Assembly (NCBI GenBank): GCA_016283945.1 | Contig: JAEENW010000102.1 | Span: 1-12,686, forward strand | Source: Bacillota bacterium | GTDB lineage: Bacteria; Bacillota; Clostridia; Peptostreptococcales; Anaerovoracaceae | Length of the DNA: 12,686 bases | Direction: 5' to 3' | In this document: piece by piece, positions 1 through 5,946 of the stretch | Numbering within the stretch: the first letter of the stretch is position 1 | Layout: every line of letters begins with the position of its first letter | The notes under the pieces: model-generated | The model's input: only the letters and a program-made list of their open reading frames with translations | Databases searched by the model: none | What the model was told of the DNA's origin: nothing | Made by a program: the position numbers and the translations under genes

Positions 1-860
1 TCGGTCCCGGAGTTCATTCCGTCCTCCGCGGCGCTCACGTTGATGGTCAGATCCCCGTCGACTATGAAGCTCGCCTCGCTGTATCCATCGGCGATGTCAT
101 CCTCGTCGAGGCTGCTGACCTTGATTCCGTGCTTGCAGCTGCCGTTCACGTTGAGGGTGCCGCTGCCCGTGAGCACGACGCTCGAACCGGCCTTCGCCTT
201 GACCGCGGCGCCGTCGAAGTCGTCGCTCTCCTCGTTAGCGATGTCCTCGGCGTCCGTAAGGCTCACCGTACCCTCGACGACGATCTTGACCTCGCTGCCC
301 TTGTTCAGGGAGAGAGCCGCGCTCTCCGTGCTGGTGAGCTCGAGATCTCTGAGGACGAGGACCACGCCGGTCGTGCCCTTCTTGACCGTGATGCTGCCGT
401 CGGCGCAGCTTCCGGTGACGATGTAGGTCCCGGCCGAGCTGATCTTGACGCTGCTGTTCTCATCGCTCATAACGATGGTCTCCGCGTTCGCGTAGTCTGC
501 CGTAAGCGCCTCGGCGCTGTTGTTCGTGAGCTCGCTCAGCGCTATCTCCGAGGGGCTCTCAGAGTAGGACGCCGTACTCTGCCCCGCTCCCGCGAGGCCA
601 CCCTTCATTCCCATGGAGCCGTTCCTGAAATACTCCTGCGGAGCGCTCCCGGAGCTTTCGGGCGCCGCGCTCTCCGCGGATCCGCCGCTCACGCTCTCCT
701 GCGCCTCATACTGCTCCTCGGCGGGTACGCTGGCATCCTTCGCGCCGCCGAAGCGACCCGCGAGGCTTCCGTTCGAGCACGCGTATATGCTCGCCGAAGC
801 CGCCAGCATTACTGCCGCGGCCGATAAGGCCGCCACTGTCTTCTTCATGTTCTCTTTCAT
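1..860 (-). CDS. Carbohydrate-binding domain protein (Cthe_2159-like), exported, 3' end outside window
   Basis: The frame is open from an ATG at 860 to the window edge, giving 286 residues without a stop. Residues 1-28 form a signal peptide: a Lys-containing n-region, an Ala/Val-rich core and then IYAC, an imperfect lipobox with Cys28, so it may be a lipoprotein. Residues 29-105 are low-complexity Ser/Ala/Gly/Glu, a likely surface linker. From about residue 125 the protein shows the short beta-strand repeats typical of the Cthe_2159 carbohydrate-binding family (beta-helix, polygalacturonate binding in the founding member): SAGTYIVTGSCADGSI at 142-157, a VVLVLRDLEL strand at 166-175, GSGTLNVNGSCKHGIKV at 232-248. 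AGGAGGG at 867-873 lies 6 nt before the ATG and fixes the start. The gene is divergent from the serine hydrolase. The family assignment rests on motif pattern; the actual ligand is unknown. Confidence 0.8.
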   Translation of the reverse strand, partial: MKENMKKTVAALSAAAVMLAASASIYACSNGSLAGRFGGAKDASVPAEEQYEAQESVSGGSAESAAPESSGSAPQEYFRNGSMGMKGGLAGAGQSTASYSESPSEIALSELTNNSAEALTADYANAETIVMSDENSSVKISSAGTYIVTGSCADGSITVKKGTTGVVLVLRDLELTSTESAALSLNKGSEVKIVVEGTVSLTDAEDIANEESDDFDGAAVKAKAGSSVVLTGSGTLNVNGSCKHGIKVSSLDEDDIADGYSEASFIVDGDLTINVSAAEDGMNSGT

Positions 861-873
861 CTTTATCCCTCCT

Positions 874-889
874 GCAGCCTTCAGGCTGC
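874..889 (-). promoter_or_regulatory. Hairpin abutting the Shine-Dalgarno of the carbohydrate-binding gene
   Basis: On the minus-strand RNA, GCAGCC-UGAA-GGCUGC forms a 6-bp GC-rich stem with a 4-nt loop. Its 3' foot touches the AGGAGGG ribosome binding site (867-873) directly, with no spacer. A stem in this place could limit ribosome access or protect the leader; the effect is inferred. Confidence 0.5.
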
Positions 890-963
890 CGTTCTTCGCT
901 ATCGCCGCCCGCTCAGGCCTTTCCGGGAGCATCGCGGCGCTGTGTTTGCCTTTGATGGTCCCA

Positions 964-969
964 ATTATA
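964..969 (-). promoter_or_regulatory. Putative -10 box for the carbohydrate-binding gene
   Basis: The minus strand reads GTATAATT here, a perfect TATAAT, in the AT-rich divergent spacer. A good -35 is not seen; the nearest candidate, TTTAAA, is 20 bp upstream. This would give a leader of roughly 100 nt containing the hairpin at 874-889. Confidence 0.45.
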
Positions 970-1011
970 CGGAGCGAGCTTAAAAGGACTTTAAAAATGG
1001 AAAAAATCTTG

Positions 1012-1020
1012 TGTTATTAT
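1012..1020 (+). promoter_or_regulatory. Putative extended -10 promoter for the serine hydrolase
   Basis: The plus strand reads TGTTATTAT: TG, one base, then TATTAT (5 of 6 matches to consensus), i.e. an extended -10. A TTTAAA at 990-995 is a weak -35 with a 19-bp spacer. Transcription would begin near 1027, just before the palindrome at 1031-1064. Confidence 0.45.
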
Positions 1021-1030
1021 TAAACTGATG

Positions 1031-1064
1031 GGCGGAGGCGGCCGGACGGTCCGGAGCTTCCGCC
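1031..1064 (+). promoter_or_regulatory. Nested palindrome in the serine hydrolase leader
   Basis: An outer pair GGCGGA (1031-1036) / TCCGCC (1059-1064) encloses an inner palindrome CCGGAC-G-GTCCGG (1042-1054). If the upstream extended -10 is used, this stem sits at the very 5' end of the mRNA. There is no T-tract after it, so it is not a simple terminator. It could stabilise the 5' end or be an operator. Confidence 0.4.
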
Positions 1065-1092
1065 AAAACACGGCTTACACGGAGGAAGCCCC

Positions 1093-2019
1093 ATGCTCAA
1101 AGACTATGTAAGAGCCATCGAAGCCGCCGGGCTCGACCTGCATTCGGTGAGCGTCATGACGGGCGGAAAGCTCGCGGCGGAGCACTGCTGGCTGGGAGAC
1201 CGCGACACGAGGCACATACTGCATTCCGCGACCAAGGGCATCGCGGTGCTGGCCATAGGCCTCGCCATAGAGGAGGGGGAGCTCAGCCTCGACGACCGCG
1301 TCGCAGACCTCTTCCCCGAGCTCGTGCCGGAGGAGCACTCCCCGTACCTGGAGGAACTGCGAGTCAGGCACCTTCTGAACATGACCTCAGGCCACGGACA
1401 GGCCTTCATGGGCGCGCTGCAGCGCAGCGAGATCGAGGACCCCTTCTGGGCGAGGTATTACATGAAGCAGCCTCTCGTGCGCCGTCCGGGAGAGCGCTTC
1501 CTCTACGATTCCGCAAACAGCTATCTGCTGGGCTACGCTATCGTCCGAAGGACAGGGCAGGATCTGGAGGAATATCTGAGGCCCCGCGTGCTGGAGCCGC
1601 TCGGGATCAAGGACGCGCCGTGGCAGAAGGACCCGATGGGCTACGCCATGGGCTGCGCGGGACTATACCTGAGCCCCGCCGAGATGCTCAAGGTCGGAGA
1701 GCTCTACCTTAACAAGGGAAGCTGGCGCGGGACCCAGCTCGTCCCCTCGGGCTGGATCGAGGAGTGCTCGAAGAAGCAGTCCGACAACTCGCACCACTCA
1801 GTCCCGTACTACAAAGCCCTGCGCAGCGGCTACGGCTACCAGCTCTGGCTCTGCGAGAACGGCGCCTTCCGCGCGGACGGGATCAAGGCTCAGCTCATAA
1901 TAGTCTGGCCCCAGAAAGACACGGTCATCGTGACCACCGGAGGCGTGAGCGTCGAGCGCTGCGAGGCGCAGATCGTCATGGATCTGGCCTGGGAGCACCT
2001 GGACCCGGATAGGCTGTAG
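1093..2019 (+). CDS. Serine hydrolase, class C beta-lactamase/esterase fold
   Basis: The product has 308 residues with no signal peptide, so it is probably cytoplasmic. It belongs to the beta-lactamase/transpeptidase-like family (PF00144), which includes class C beta-lactamases, EstB-type esterases and D-amino-acid peptidases. Visible catalytic motifs are S45-A-T-K48 (nucleophile Ser and general-base Lys) in HSATKG and Y138-D-S140 in the position of the YxN/YxS motif. The family lines LRVRHLLNMTSG (89-100) and SGYGYQLW (245-252) are also present. The third motif (KTG/HxG) is replaced by ADG near 261-263, so beta-lactamase activity is unlikely; an amidase or esterase is more plausible. GGAGG at 1081-1085, 7 nt before the ATG, supports the start. 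The dehydrogenase follows 92 bp downstream on the same strand and may be co-transcribed. The substrate cannot be read from sequence. Confidence 0.85.
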   Translation: MLKDYVRAIEAAGLDLHSVSVMTGGKLAAEHCWLGDRDTRHILHSATKGIAVLAIGLAIEEGELSLDDRVADLFPELVPEEHSPYLEELRVRHLLNMTSGHGQAFMGALQRSEIEDPFWARYYMKQPLVRRPGERFLYDSANSYLLGYAIVRRTGQDLEEYLRPRVLEPLGIKDAPWQKDPMGYAMGCAGLYLSPAEMLKVGELYLNKGSWRGTQLVPSGWIEECSKKQSDNSHHSVPYYKALRSGYGYQLWLCENGAFRADGIKAQLIIVWPQKDTVIVTTGGVSVERCEAQIVMDLAWEHLDPDRL

Positions 2020-2040
2020 ACAACGGGAGGACAGATCAAA

Positions 2041-2090
2041 CGCGGCGCAGGCCGCGTACACAGGACCCGAAGCGCGGCGCAGGCCGCGTA
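2041..2090 (+). repeat. 18-bp direct repeat, each copy a GC hairpin
   Basis: The 18-mer CGCGGCGCAGGCCGCGTA occurs exactly at 2041-2058 and 2073-2090, 32 bp apart. Each copy is a perfect 6-bp inverted repeat (CGCGGC / GCCGCG) with a GCAG loop. The second copy ends 5 nt before the AAAGGAG ribosome binding site (2096-2102) of the dehydrogenase. No T-tract follows either hairpin. Related GCAGGCC hairpins occur after the dehydrogenase at 3225-3263. Confidence 0.8.
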
Positions 2091-2111
2091 AGCATAAAGG
2101 AGAAGACAACG

Positions 2112-3221
2112 ATGGAGACAAGACCCTACGTACCCTGGGAGCTCATGAACAGCTTCATGATCGACGTTTTCAAGAAGTACGGCGTCCCCGAGGAGGACGC
2201 GCGCATCTGCGCGGACGTGCTGCTTGAGAGCGACAGGCGCGGCATAGAGAGCCACGGCTGCAACCGCTTCAAGCCCATATACCTCGACCGCATCGAGAAC
2301 GGCACTCTGCTGCCCGTCACGAACGTCGAGATAGTCAAAGATACCCCCACCACCGTCGTCATCGACGCTCACAACGGCATGGGCATGGTCGCGAGCCACC
2401 GCATGATGGAAATGCTGATAGAAAAAGCCGGGAACTTCGGAATGGCGGGCGGCGCGATCATGAACTCCACCCACTACGGCATAGCCGGCTACTGGACCAC
2501 GATGGCCGCGAAGGCCGGGATGATAGGCATCTCCGGGACCAACGCGAGGCCGTCCGTCGCGCCCACCTTCGGCGTCGAGCCGATGATGGGCACCAACCCC
2601 CTCACCTTCACCATGCCCACGGACGAGGAGTTCCCGTTCAACTTCGACTGCGCGACCTCGATAGTGCAGAATGGGAAGATAGAGTTCTACGAGCGCGGCG
2701 GAAAGCCGACCCCGGCCGGCCTCGTCGTCACGAAAGACGGCGGCACCATGACCGATTCCGGCGAGATACTGCGCCAGATGCGCGCGGGAAACTGCGCCCT
2801 GCTCCCCATCGGAGGACTGGGCGAGGAGACCGGAGGCTACAAGGGCTACGGCTTCACGACCATAGTTGAGATACTGTCCGCGGCGCTCGCGGGAGGCCCC
2901 TTCCTCAAGGCGCTCAGCGGCAAGGACGAGAACGGAAAAAACGCGATGTACCGCCTCGGCCACTTCTTCTTCGTGATCAACCCCGAGTTCTTCATGGGGC
3001 TCGAGACATTCAAAAAGACCGCGGGCGAGATTTGCCGCGGCCTCAGGGCGTCCGAAAAGGCTCCGGGAGCGGAGCGCATCTACACCGCCGGAGAAAAAGA
3101 ATGGCTCGCCTGGCAGGAGCGCAAGGATAAGGGCGTTCCCGTAGGCGAGTCGCTGCAGAAGGAATTCACTGCCCTTCGGGACAGGCTTGGCCTGGATTAC
3201 AGGTTCCCGTTCGAGGGCTGA
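2112..3221 (+). CDS. Malate/L-lactate-type dehydrogenase (Ldh_2 family)
   Basis: This 369-residue protein is full length for the NAD(P)-dependent Ldh_2 family (PF02615), which covers malate, sulfolactate, ureidoglycolate, diketogulonate and imine reductases with a fold unlike the Rossmann LDHs. Family motifs are in order: DRRGIESHG (41-49, catalytic His48 region), NSTHYGIAGYW (118-128), GTNP (160-163), FDCATS (178-183), GYKGYG (242-247) and GHFFFVINP (283-291), then PGAERI (318-323). AAAGGAG at 2096-2102, 9 nt before the ATG, supports the start. It converts a 2-hydroxy acid to a 2-oxo acid or the reverse, in the cytoplasm; which acid is unknown. Placed between a serine hydrolase and a convergent D-serine dehydratase, it may act in amino-acid or hydroxy-acid catabolism (inference). 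There is no promoter I can see directly before it. Confidence 0.9.
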   Translation: METRPYVPWELMNSFMIDVFKKYGVPEEDARICADVLLESDRRGIESHGCNRFKPIYLDRIENGTLLPVTNVEIVKDTPTTVVIDAHNGMGMVASHRMMEMLIEKAGNFGMAGGAIMNSTHYGIAGYWTTMAAKAGMIGISGTNARPSVAPTFGVEPMMGTNPLTFTMPTDEEFPFNFDCATSIVQNGKIEFYERGGKPTPAGLVVTKDGGTMTDSGEILRQMRAGNCALLPIGGLGEETGGYKGYGFTTIVEILSAALAGGPFLKALSGKDENGKNAMYRLGHFFFVINPEFFMGLETFKKTAGEICRGLRASEKAPGAERIYTAGEKEWLAWQERKDKGVPVGESLQKEFTALRDRLGLDYRFPFEG

Positions 3222-3224
3222 AGA

Positions 3225-3263
3225 GGCGGGCCGCAGGCCGCCCTGCCCCGGCAGCAGGCCGGG
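3225..3263. terminator. GC-rich hairpins between convergent genes, possible bidirectional terminator
   Basis: Two hairpins fill the 53-bp gap between the dehydrogenase and dsdA stops: GGC-(G)-GGCC-GCA-GGCC-GCC at 3225-3242, and CCCGGC-AGCAG-GCCGGG at 3247-3263. Neither has a T-run, so classic intrinsic termination is uncertain, but the position between converging genes fits a transcription barrier. Confidence 0.4.
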
Positions 3264-3274
3264 CTTGGGGACCG

Positions 3275-4660
3275 CTATTCGGTCAAGCCGAGCAGCTCCC
3301 TCACGGTCTCGTCCGGCATGAAGCTTCCGCCCGTGGCCCAGACGATGTCGGTATACGCGGGTGCGGATGAGCCGGCACTGTCCTCTGCTCCCGCGGGCGC
3401 GCGCCCTGCCGCGTCCGCTTCCTCAGCGGCGCCGAGCGCCTCGAGCGGCCTGAACGCCGCGCAGGACGAGGGCTCTATGACTATGCCCTCCGCGCCGTAA
3501 AGCTCCCGCATGAAGGGGCGGAGCCTCGAATCATCTACGGTGCAGCAGCCGTCCAGAACGTGCCTCATCTCGCGGGAGACCAGCCCCGAGCAGCGGGACA
3601 CCGCGAGGCCGTCGGCCTCGGTCGCTCCGCTCAGGCCTATGTCCTGCACGCAGATCCCGTTAAGCCTCCCGCTGGCGAGGCCGAGCGTCATGCACGGAGC
3701 CTGCACGGGCTCAGCGAACCAGACCTGCGCAAGGTCCCCGAACTGCTCCTTGATGCCGAAGCATATGCCTCCCGGCGCTCCCCCGACTCCGCAGGGGATG
3801 AAGACCCTCAACGGGTGAGCTTCGTCCACGGCGACTCCGAGCACGTCCAGCTGAGCCTTCAGCCTCCTGCCCGCAGTCGCGTAGCCCAGATACAGGGACT
3901 CCGACGACTCGTCGTCCACGAAGTAGCTCATGGGATCGGCGTCCGAAAGCCTGCGCCCTTCCGCCACGGCGGCGGCGTAATCCCCGTCATATTCAACGAC
4001 CTCCGCGCCGCGGCTCCTCAGGAGCCGCTTTTTCCATTCCTTGGCGTCCGAGGACATGTGAACGACGGCGCGGTAGCCTATGGCCGCGCTCATGATGCCT
4101 ATGCTCAGGCCCAGATTGCCCGTGGAACCCACCTGGACGCTGTAGGCGGAGAAGAAGTCCCTCCTGTCCGCGAGGGCGGCGTAAGCCTCCGGAGAGTCCG
4201 AACCGTCCCCCTTCAGCAGCCCGGCTTCGACGGCCAGATCCTCCGTGTGCCTGAGCACCTCGTATATCCCTCCGCGGGCCTTGACGCTTCCCGCGATCGG
4301 CAGATGGCTGTCCATCTTGAGCAGCAGGCGGCCTCCGGTGCGCGTTTCGCTCGCGGCAGAGCCGGAGCCATATGTAAGCCCCAGAGCCTCCGCCATCCTT
4401 GGGATCTCTCTGACCGGGGACTCGATGATCCCGCCGCTCTCAGAGGTCTCGGGGAAGAGCCTCTCTATGAGAGGAGCGAAGCGCCTCAGCCTCGCCTCAG
4501 CCTCGTCTATGTCATCCTGCCCGAAGCGAAGGCTCTCCTTCGCCTCCTCCCAGGGGAGCTTCTCCGGATTCTCCCAGAGCAGCTCGCGGGCGCCGGCGAG
4601 AGCCTCAAGGACCGCCTCTCTTTCGCTTCCTGCGCGGAAATATTCGATGCCGCTTTCCAT
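3275..4660 (-). CDS. dsdA: D-serine ammonia-lyase (D-serine dehydratase)
   Basis: This PLP enzyme (fold type II) deaminates D-serine to pyruvate and ammonia in the cytoplasm. With the start used here it has 461 residues, near the usual 440-450. Motifs in order: HLPIAGSVKARGG around residues 119-131, with the PLP Schiff-base Lys127; the phosphate-binding STGNLG at 179-184; the Gly-rich GVGGAPGG at 291-298; and the C-terminal IVWATGGSFMP (439-449), a DsdA signature. The frame stays open to a TTG at 4696, but that lies inside the upstream terminator hairpin; ATG 4660 has AGGAGG at 4667-4672, 6 nt away, and is the real start. An Ala/Gly/Ser/Glu-rich stretch at about 410-436 looks like a lineage-specific insert before the last motif. 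No clear own promoter is visible in the 79 bp to the upstream operon. D-serine catabolism fits an amino-acid fermenter or detoxification role. Confidence 0.93.
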   Translation of the reverse strand: MESGIEYFRAGSEREAVLEALAGARELLWENPEKLPWEEAKESLRFGQDDIDEAEARLRRFAPLIERLFPETSESGGIIESPVREIPRMAEALGLTYGSGSAASETRTGGRLLLKMDSHLPIAGSVKARGGIYEVLRHTEDLAVEAGLLKGDGSDSPEAYAALADRRDFFSAYSVQVGSTGNLGLSIGIMSAAIGYRAVVHMSSDAKEWKKRLLRSRGAEVVEYDGDYAAAVAEGRRLSDADPMSYFVDDESSESLYLGYATAGRRLKAQLDVLGVAVDEAHPLRVFIPCGVGGAPGGICFGIKEQFGDLAQVWFAEPVQAPCMTLGLASGRLNGICVQDIGLSGATEADGLAVSRCSGLVSREMRHVLDGCCTVDDSRLRPFMRELYGAEGIVIEPSSCAAFRPLEALGAAEEADAAGRAPAGAEDSAGSSAPAYTDIVWATGGSFMPDETVRELLGLTE

Positions 4661-4666
4661 AAGCGT

Positions 4667-4672
4667 CCTCCT
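4667..4672 (-). promoter_or_regulatory. Ribosome binding site that fixes the dsdA start
   Basis: The minus strand reads AGGAGG, 6 nt before ATG 4660. It rules out the longer TTG reading at 4696, which has no such site and overlaps the terminator stem. Confidence 0.85.
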
Positions 4673-4695
4673 GAAAAATGATTCAAAAATACTCA

Positions 4696-4724
4696 AAGGG
4701 AGTGCCCTTCCCGGGCACTCCCTT
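4696..4724 (-). terminator. Intrinsic terminator of the hydrogenase operon
   Basis: AAGGGAGTGCCC (4713-4724 read on the minus strand) pairs perfectly with GGGCACTCCCTT (4696-4707): a 12-bp stem with a 5-nt loop, 15 bp after the last hydrogenase gene. On the minus strand it is followed by a T-rich stretch (TGAGTATTTTTG). The plus strand lacks an immediate T-run, so it acts on minus-strand transcripts. Confidence 0.85.
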
Positions 4725-4739
4725 CAATGATCTTTTGGA

Positions 4740-5090
4740 CTACTCCTCGATGGGTCCCATGGAAAGGGCCTTCTTGGGGCAGTTCTTGACGCACTGGCCG
4801 CACTTGATGCAGGTGTCGCGGTCGATGGTCCAGGACTTGGTGGCCCTGTCGACGGTGATCGCGCTCACCGGGCACTTCTTGGCGCAGATGCCGCAGTATA
4901 CGCAGCCCTCGCCGAAGATGACGCCCTCGGGAGCGGGCTCCGCGAAGGAGAGGACCTTCTTCGGGCACTTGCTGATGCACTTGCCGCACTGGATGCACTT
5001 GTCGTGATCCACGGTCCAGGACTTGGTCGCCCTGTCGACGGTGATGGCCTCCTCGGGGCAGTTGCGCGCGCACAGGCCGCAGTAGATGCA
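4740..5090 (-). repeat. Tandem internal duplication in the polyferredoxin gene (62-codon unit)
   Basis: Unit 1 is 4905-5090 and unit 2 is 4740-4904. Within them the 33-bp blocks 5013-5045 and 4827-4859 match at all but one base, offset 186 bp (62 codons). The Cys spacing (31 residues between motifs) is the same in both units. Confidence 0.85.
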
Positions 5091-5489
5091 GTTCGCGGTA
5101 TCGCAGGTAAGCTTGCCCTTGACGACCGGCTTGATGCGGCTTCCGCTGACGATCAGGTCTTCCTTGTTCTCGGCGACCATCAGATAGTCGTCGGTCAGGA
5201 CGATGGCCTTCTCATCGCAGAAGTCCTGGCAGGTACCGCAGAAGGTGCAGGAGGTCAGGTCGAAGTGATAGGTGATCTTCTGACCGCCCTCGACCTCCTC
5301 GATCTCGGTGGTTATCGCCGCGGGGGAGCAGACCTTCTTGCACATGCCGCAGTTGACGCACTTCTCCGGGTCGTAGCTGATCCTGCCGCGGTAGTTGGGC
5401 TTGGCGGGAGCGGGCGCGGCCGGGAAGGCCTCGGTGCTGGGCTTGCTGAAGAGGTTCTTGCTGGCCTCTCTGAGGAACGGTAATATCAT
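4740..5489 (-). CDS. Polyferredoxin subunit of the hydrogenase, six [4Fe-4S] motifs (MbhN/EchF/NuoI-like)
   Basis: The protein has 249 residues and 24 Cys arranged as six complete CxxCxxCxxxC motifs, first Cys at 44, 81, 134, 165, 196 and 227. The N-terminal pair (44-54, 81-91) corresponds to the two-cluster MbhN/EchF/NuoI core that links a soluble electron donor to the small subunit; the first motif is followed by Ser-Pro instead of Pro. The remaining four motifs are two copies of a 2x[4Fe-4S] ferredoxin unit: residues 134-195 and 196-249 are offset by exactly 62 residues and share AITVDRATKSWT. Short family members have about 120-180 residues, so the tail is an addition. The start overlaps the small-subunit stop as ATGA. 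It is the last gene before the terminator. It probably docks ferredoxin and relays electrons; the role of the four added clusters is unknown. Confidence 0.9.
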   Translation of the reverse strand: MILPFLREASKNLFSKPSTEAFPAAPAPAKPNYRGRISYDPEKCVNCGMCKKVCSPAAITTEIEEVEGGQKITYHFDLTSCTFCGTCQDFCDEKAIVLTDDYLMVAENKEDLIVSGSRIKPVVKGKLTCDTANCIYCGLCARNCPEEAITVDRATKSWTVDHDKCIQCGKCISKCPKKVLSFAEPAPEGVIFGEGCVYCGICAKKCPVSAITVDRATKSWTIDRDTCIKCGQCVKNCPKKALSMGPIEE

Positions 5490-5932
5490 TTGTTCATCGC
5501 CTCCCTCTTCTTCTCAAGTATCTCGGCGGCCTTGTAGAGGCCGGCGATGACGGCTTCGGGCTTAACGGTGCAGCCGGCGATCGCCACGTCCACGTGGACG
5601 AAGTTCTCGACCGGGGCTTCCACGGAGTAGCTGCCCTTGAAGACGTTTCCGGACTGCGGGCAGGAGCCGAGGGTGACTACGCACTTGGGCTCGGGGACCT
5701 GCGCGAGGGTGCGGATGAGCCTGTCTTTGGACTGGGAAGTGACCGGGCCGGAGATGACCACGATGTCGGCGTGCCTGGGGGTGCCGGCCAGCTTGAAGCC
5801 GAAGCGCTCGGCGTCATATCTTGGGGTGAGCACCGCCACGAGCTCGATGTCGCAGCCGTTGCAGGAACCGGTGTTGATGTGATAGATCCACGGGGATCTC
5901 ATCATGCTTTTTGCTATCGCGTTTTTGAGCAT
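5486..5932 (-). CDS. [NiFe] hydrogenase small subunit, group 4 (MbhJ/EchC/NuoB-like)
   Basis: The 148-residue product is the short small subunit type of energy-converting hydrogenases, which holds one proximal [4Fe-4S] cluster between the ferredoxin subunit and the NiFe site. Cluster ligands visible: C24-x-x-C27 in GSCNGCDIE, C91 in TLGSCPQSG, and C121 in IAGCTVKPEA. The CxxC spacing is hydrogenase-like; complex I NuoB has adjacent Cys. The usual PGCPPRPE line is here AGCTVKPE, keeping the Cys. The frame can be read from a GTG at 5941, but that codon is inside the ribosome binding site; ATG 5932 lies 8 nt after AGGAGG (5941-5946) and is preferred. That site overlaps the stop of the upstream membrane gene. 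The stop overlaps the next start (ATGA). There are no membrane segments; it is expected on the cytoplasmic face. Confidence 0.92.
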   Translation of the reverse strand: MLKNAIAKSMMRSPWIYHINTGSCNGCDIELVAVLTPRYDAERFGFKLAGTPRHADIVVISGPVTSQSKDRLIRTLAQVPEPKCVVTLGSCPQSGNVFKGSYSVEAPVENFVHVDVAIAGCTVKPEAVIAGLYKAAEILEKKREAMNK

Positions 5933-5940
5933 TCTCTCCA

Positions 5941-5946
5941 CCTCCT
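5941..5946 (-). promoter_or_regulatory. Ribosome binding site that fixes the small-subunit start
   Basis: The minus strand reads AGGAGG, overlapping the TAG stop (5945-5947) of the upstream gene and lying 8 nt before ATG 5932. A GTG at 5941 would overlap the site itself and is therefore rejected. Confidence 0.75.

Noticed and set aside
1890..2963. 357-codon open frame on the minus strand across the hydrolase and dehydrogenase
   Set aside because: It spans two well-supported genes on the opposite strand, has low-complexity Val/His/Ala content and no convincing ribosome binding site.
3560..4681. 373-codon open frame on the plus strand opposite dsdA
   Set aside because: The dsdA reading carries full PLP-enzyme motifs; the antisense frame is Arg/Pro/His-rich with no known pattern.
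4661..4696. TTG start for dsdA at 4696
   Set aside because: It overlaps the terminator stem and lacks a ribosome binding site, while ATG 4660 has AGGAGG at ideal spacing.
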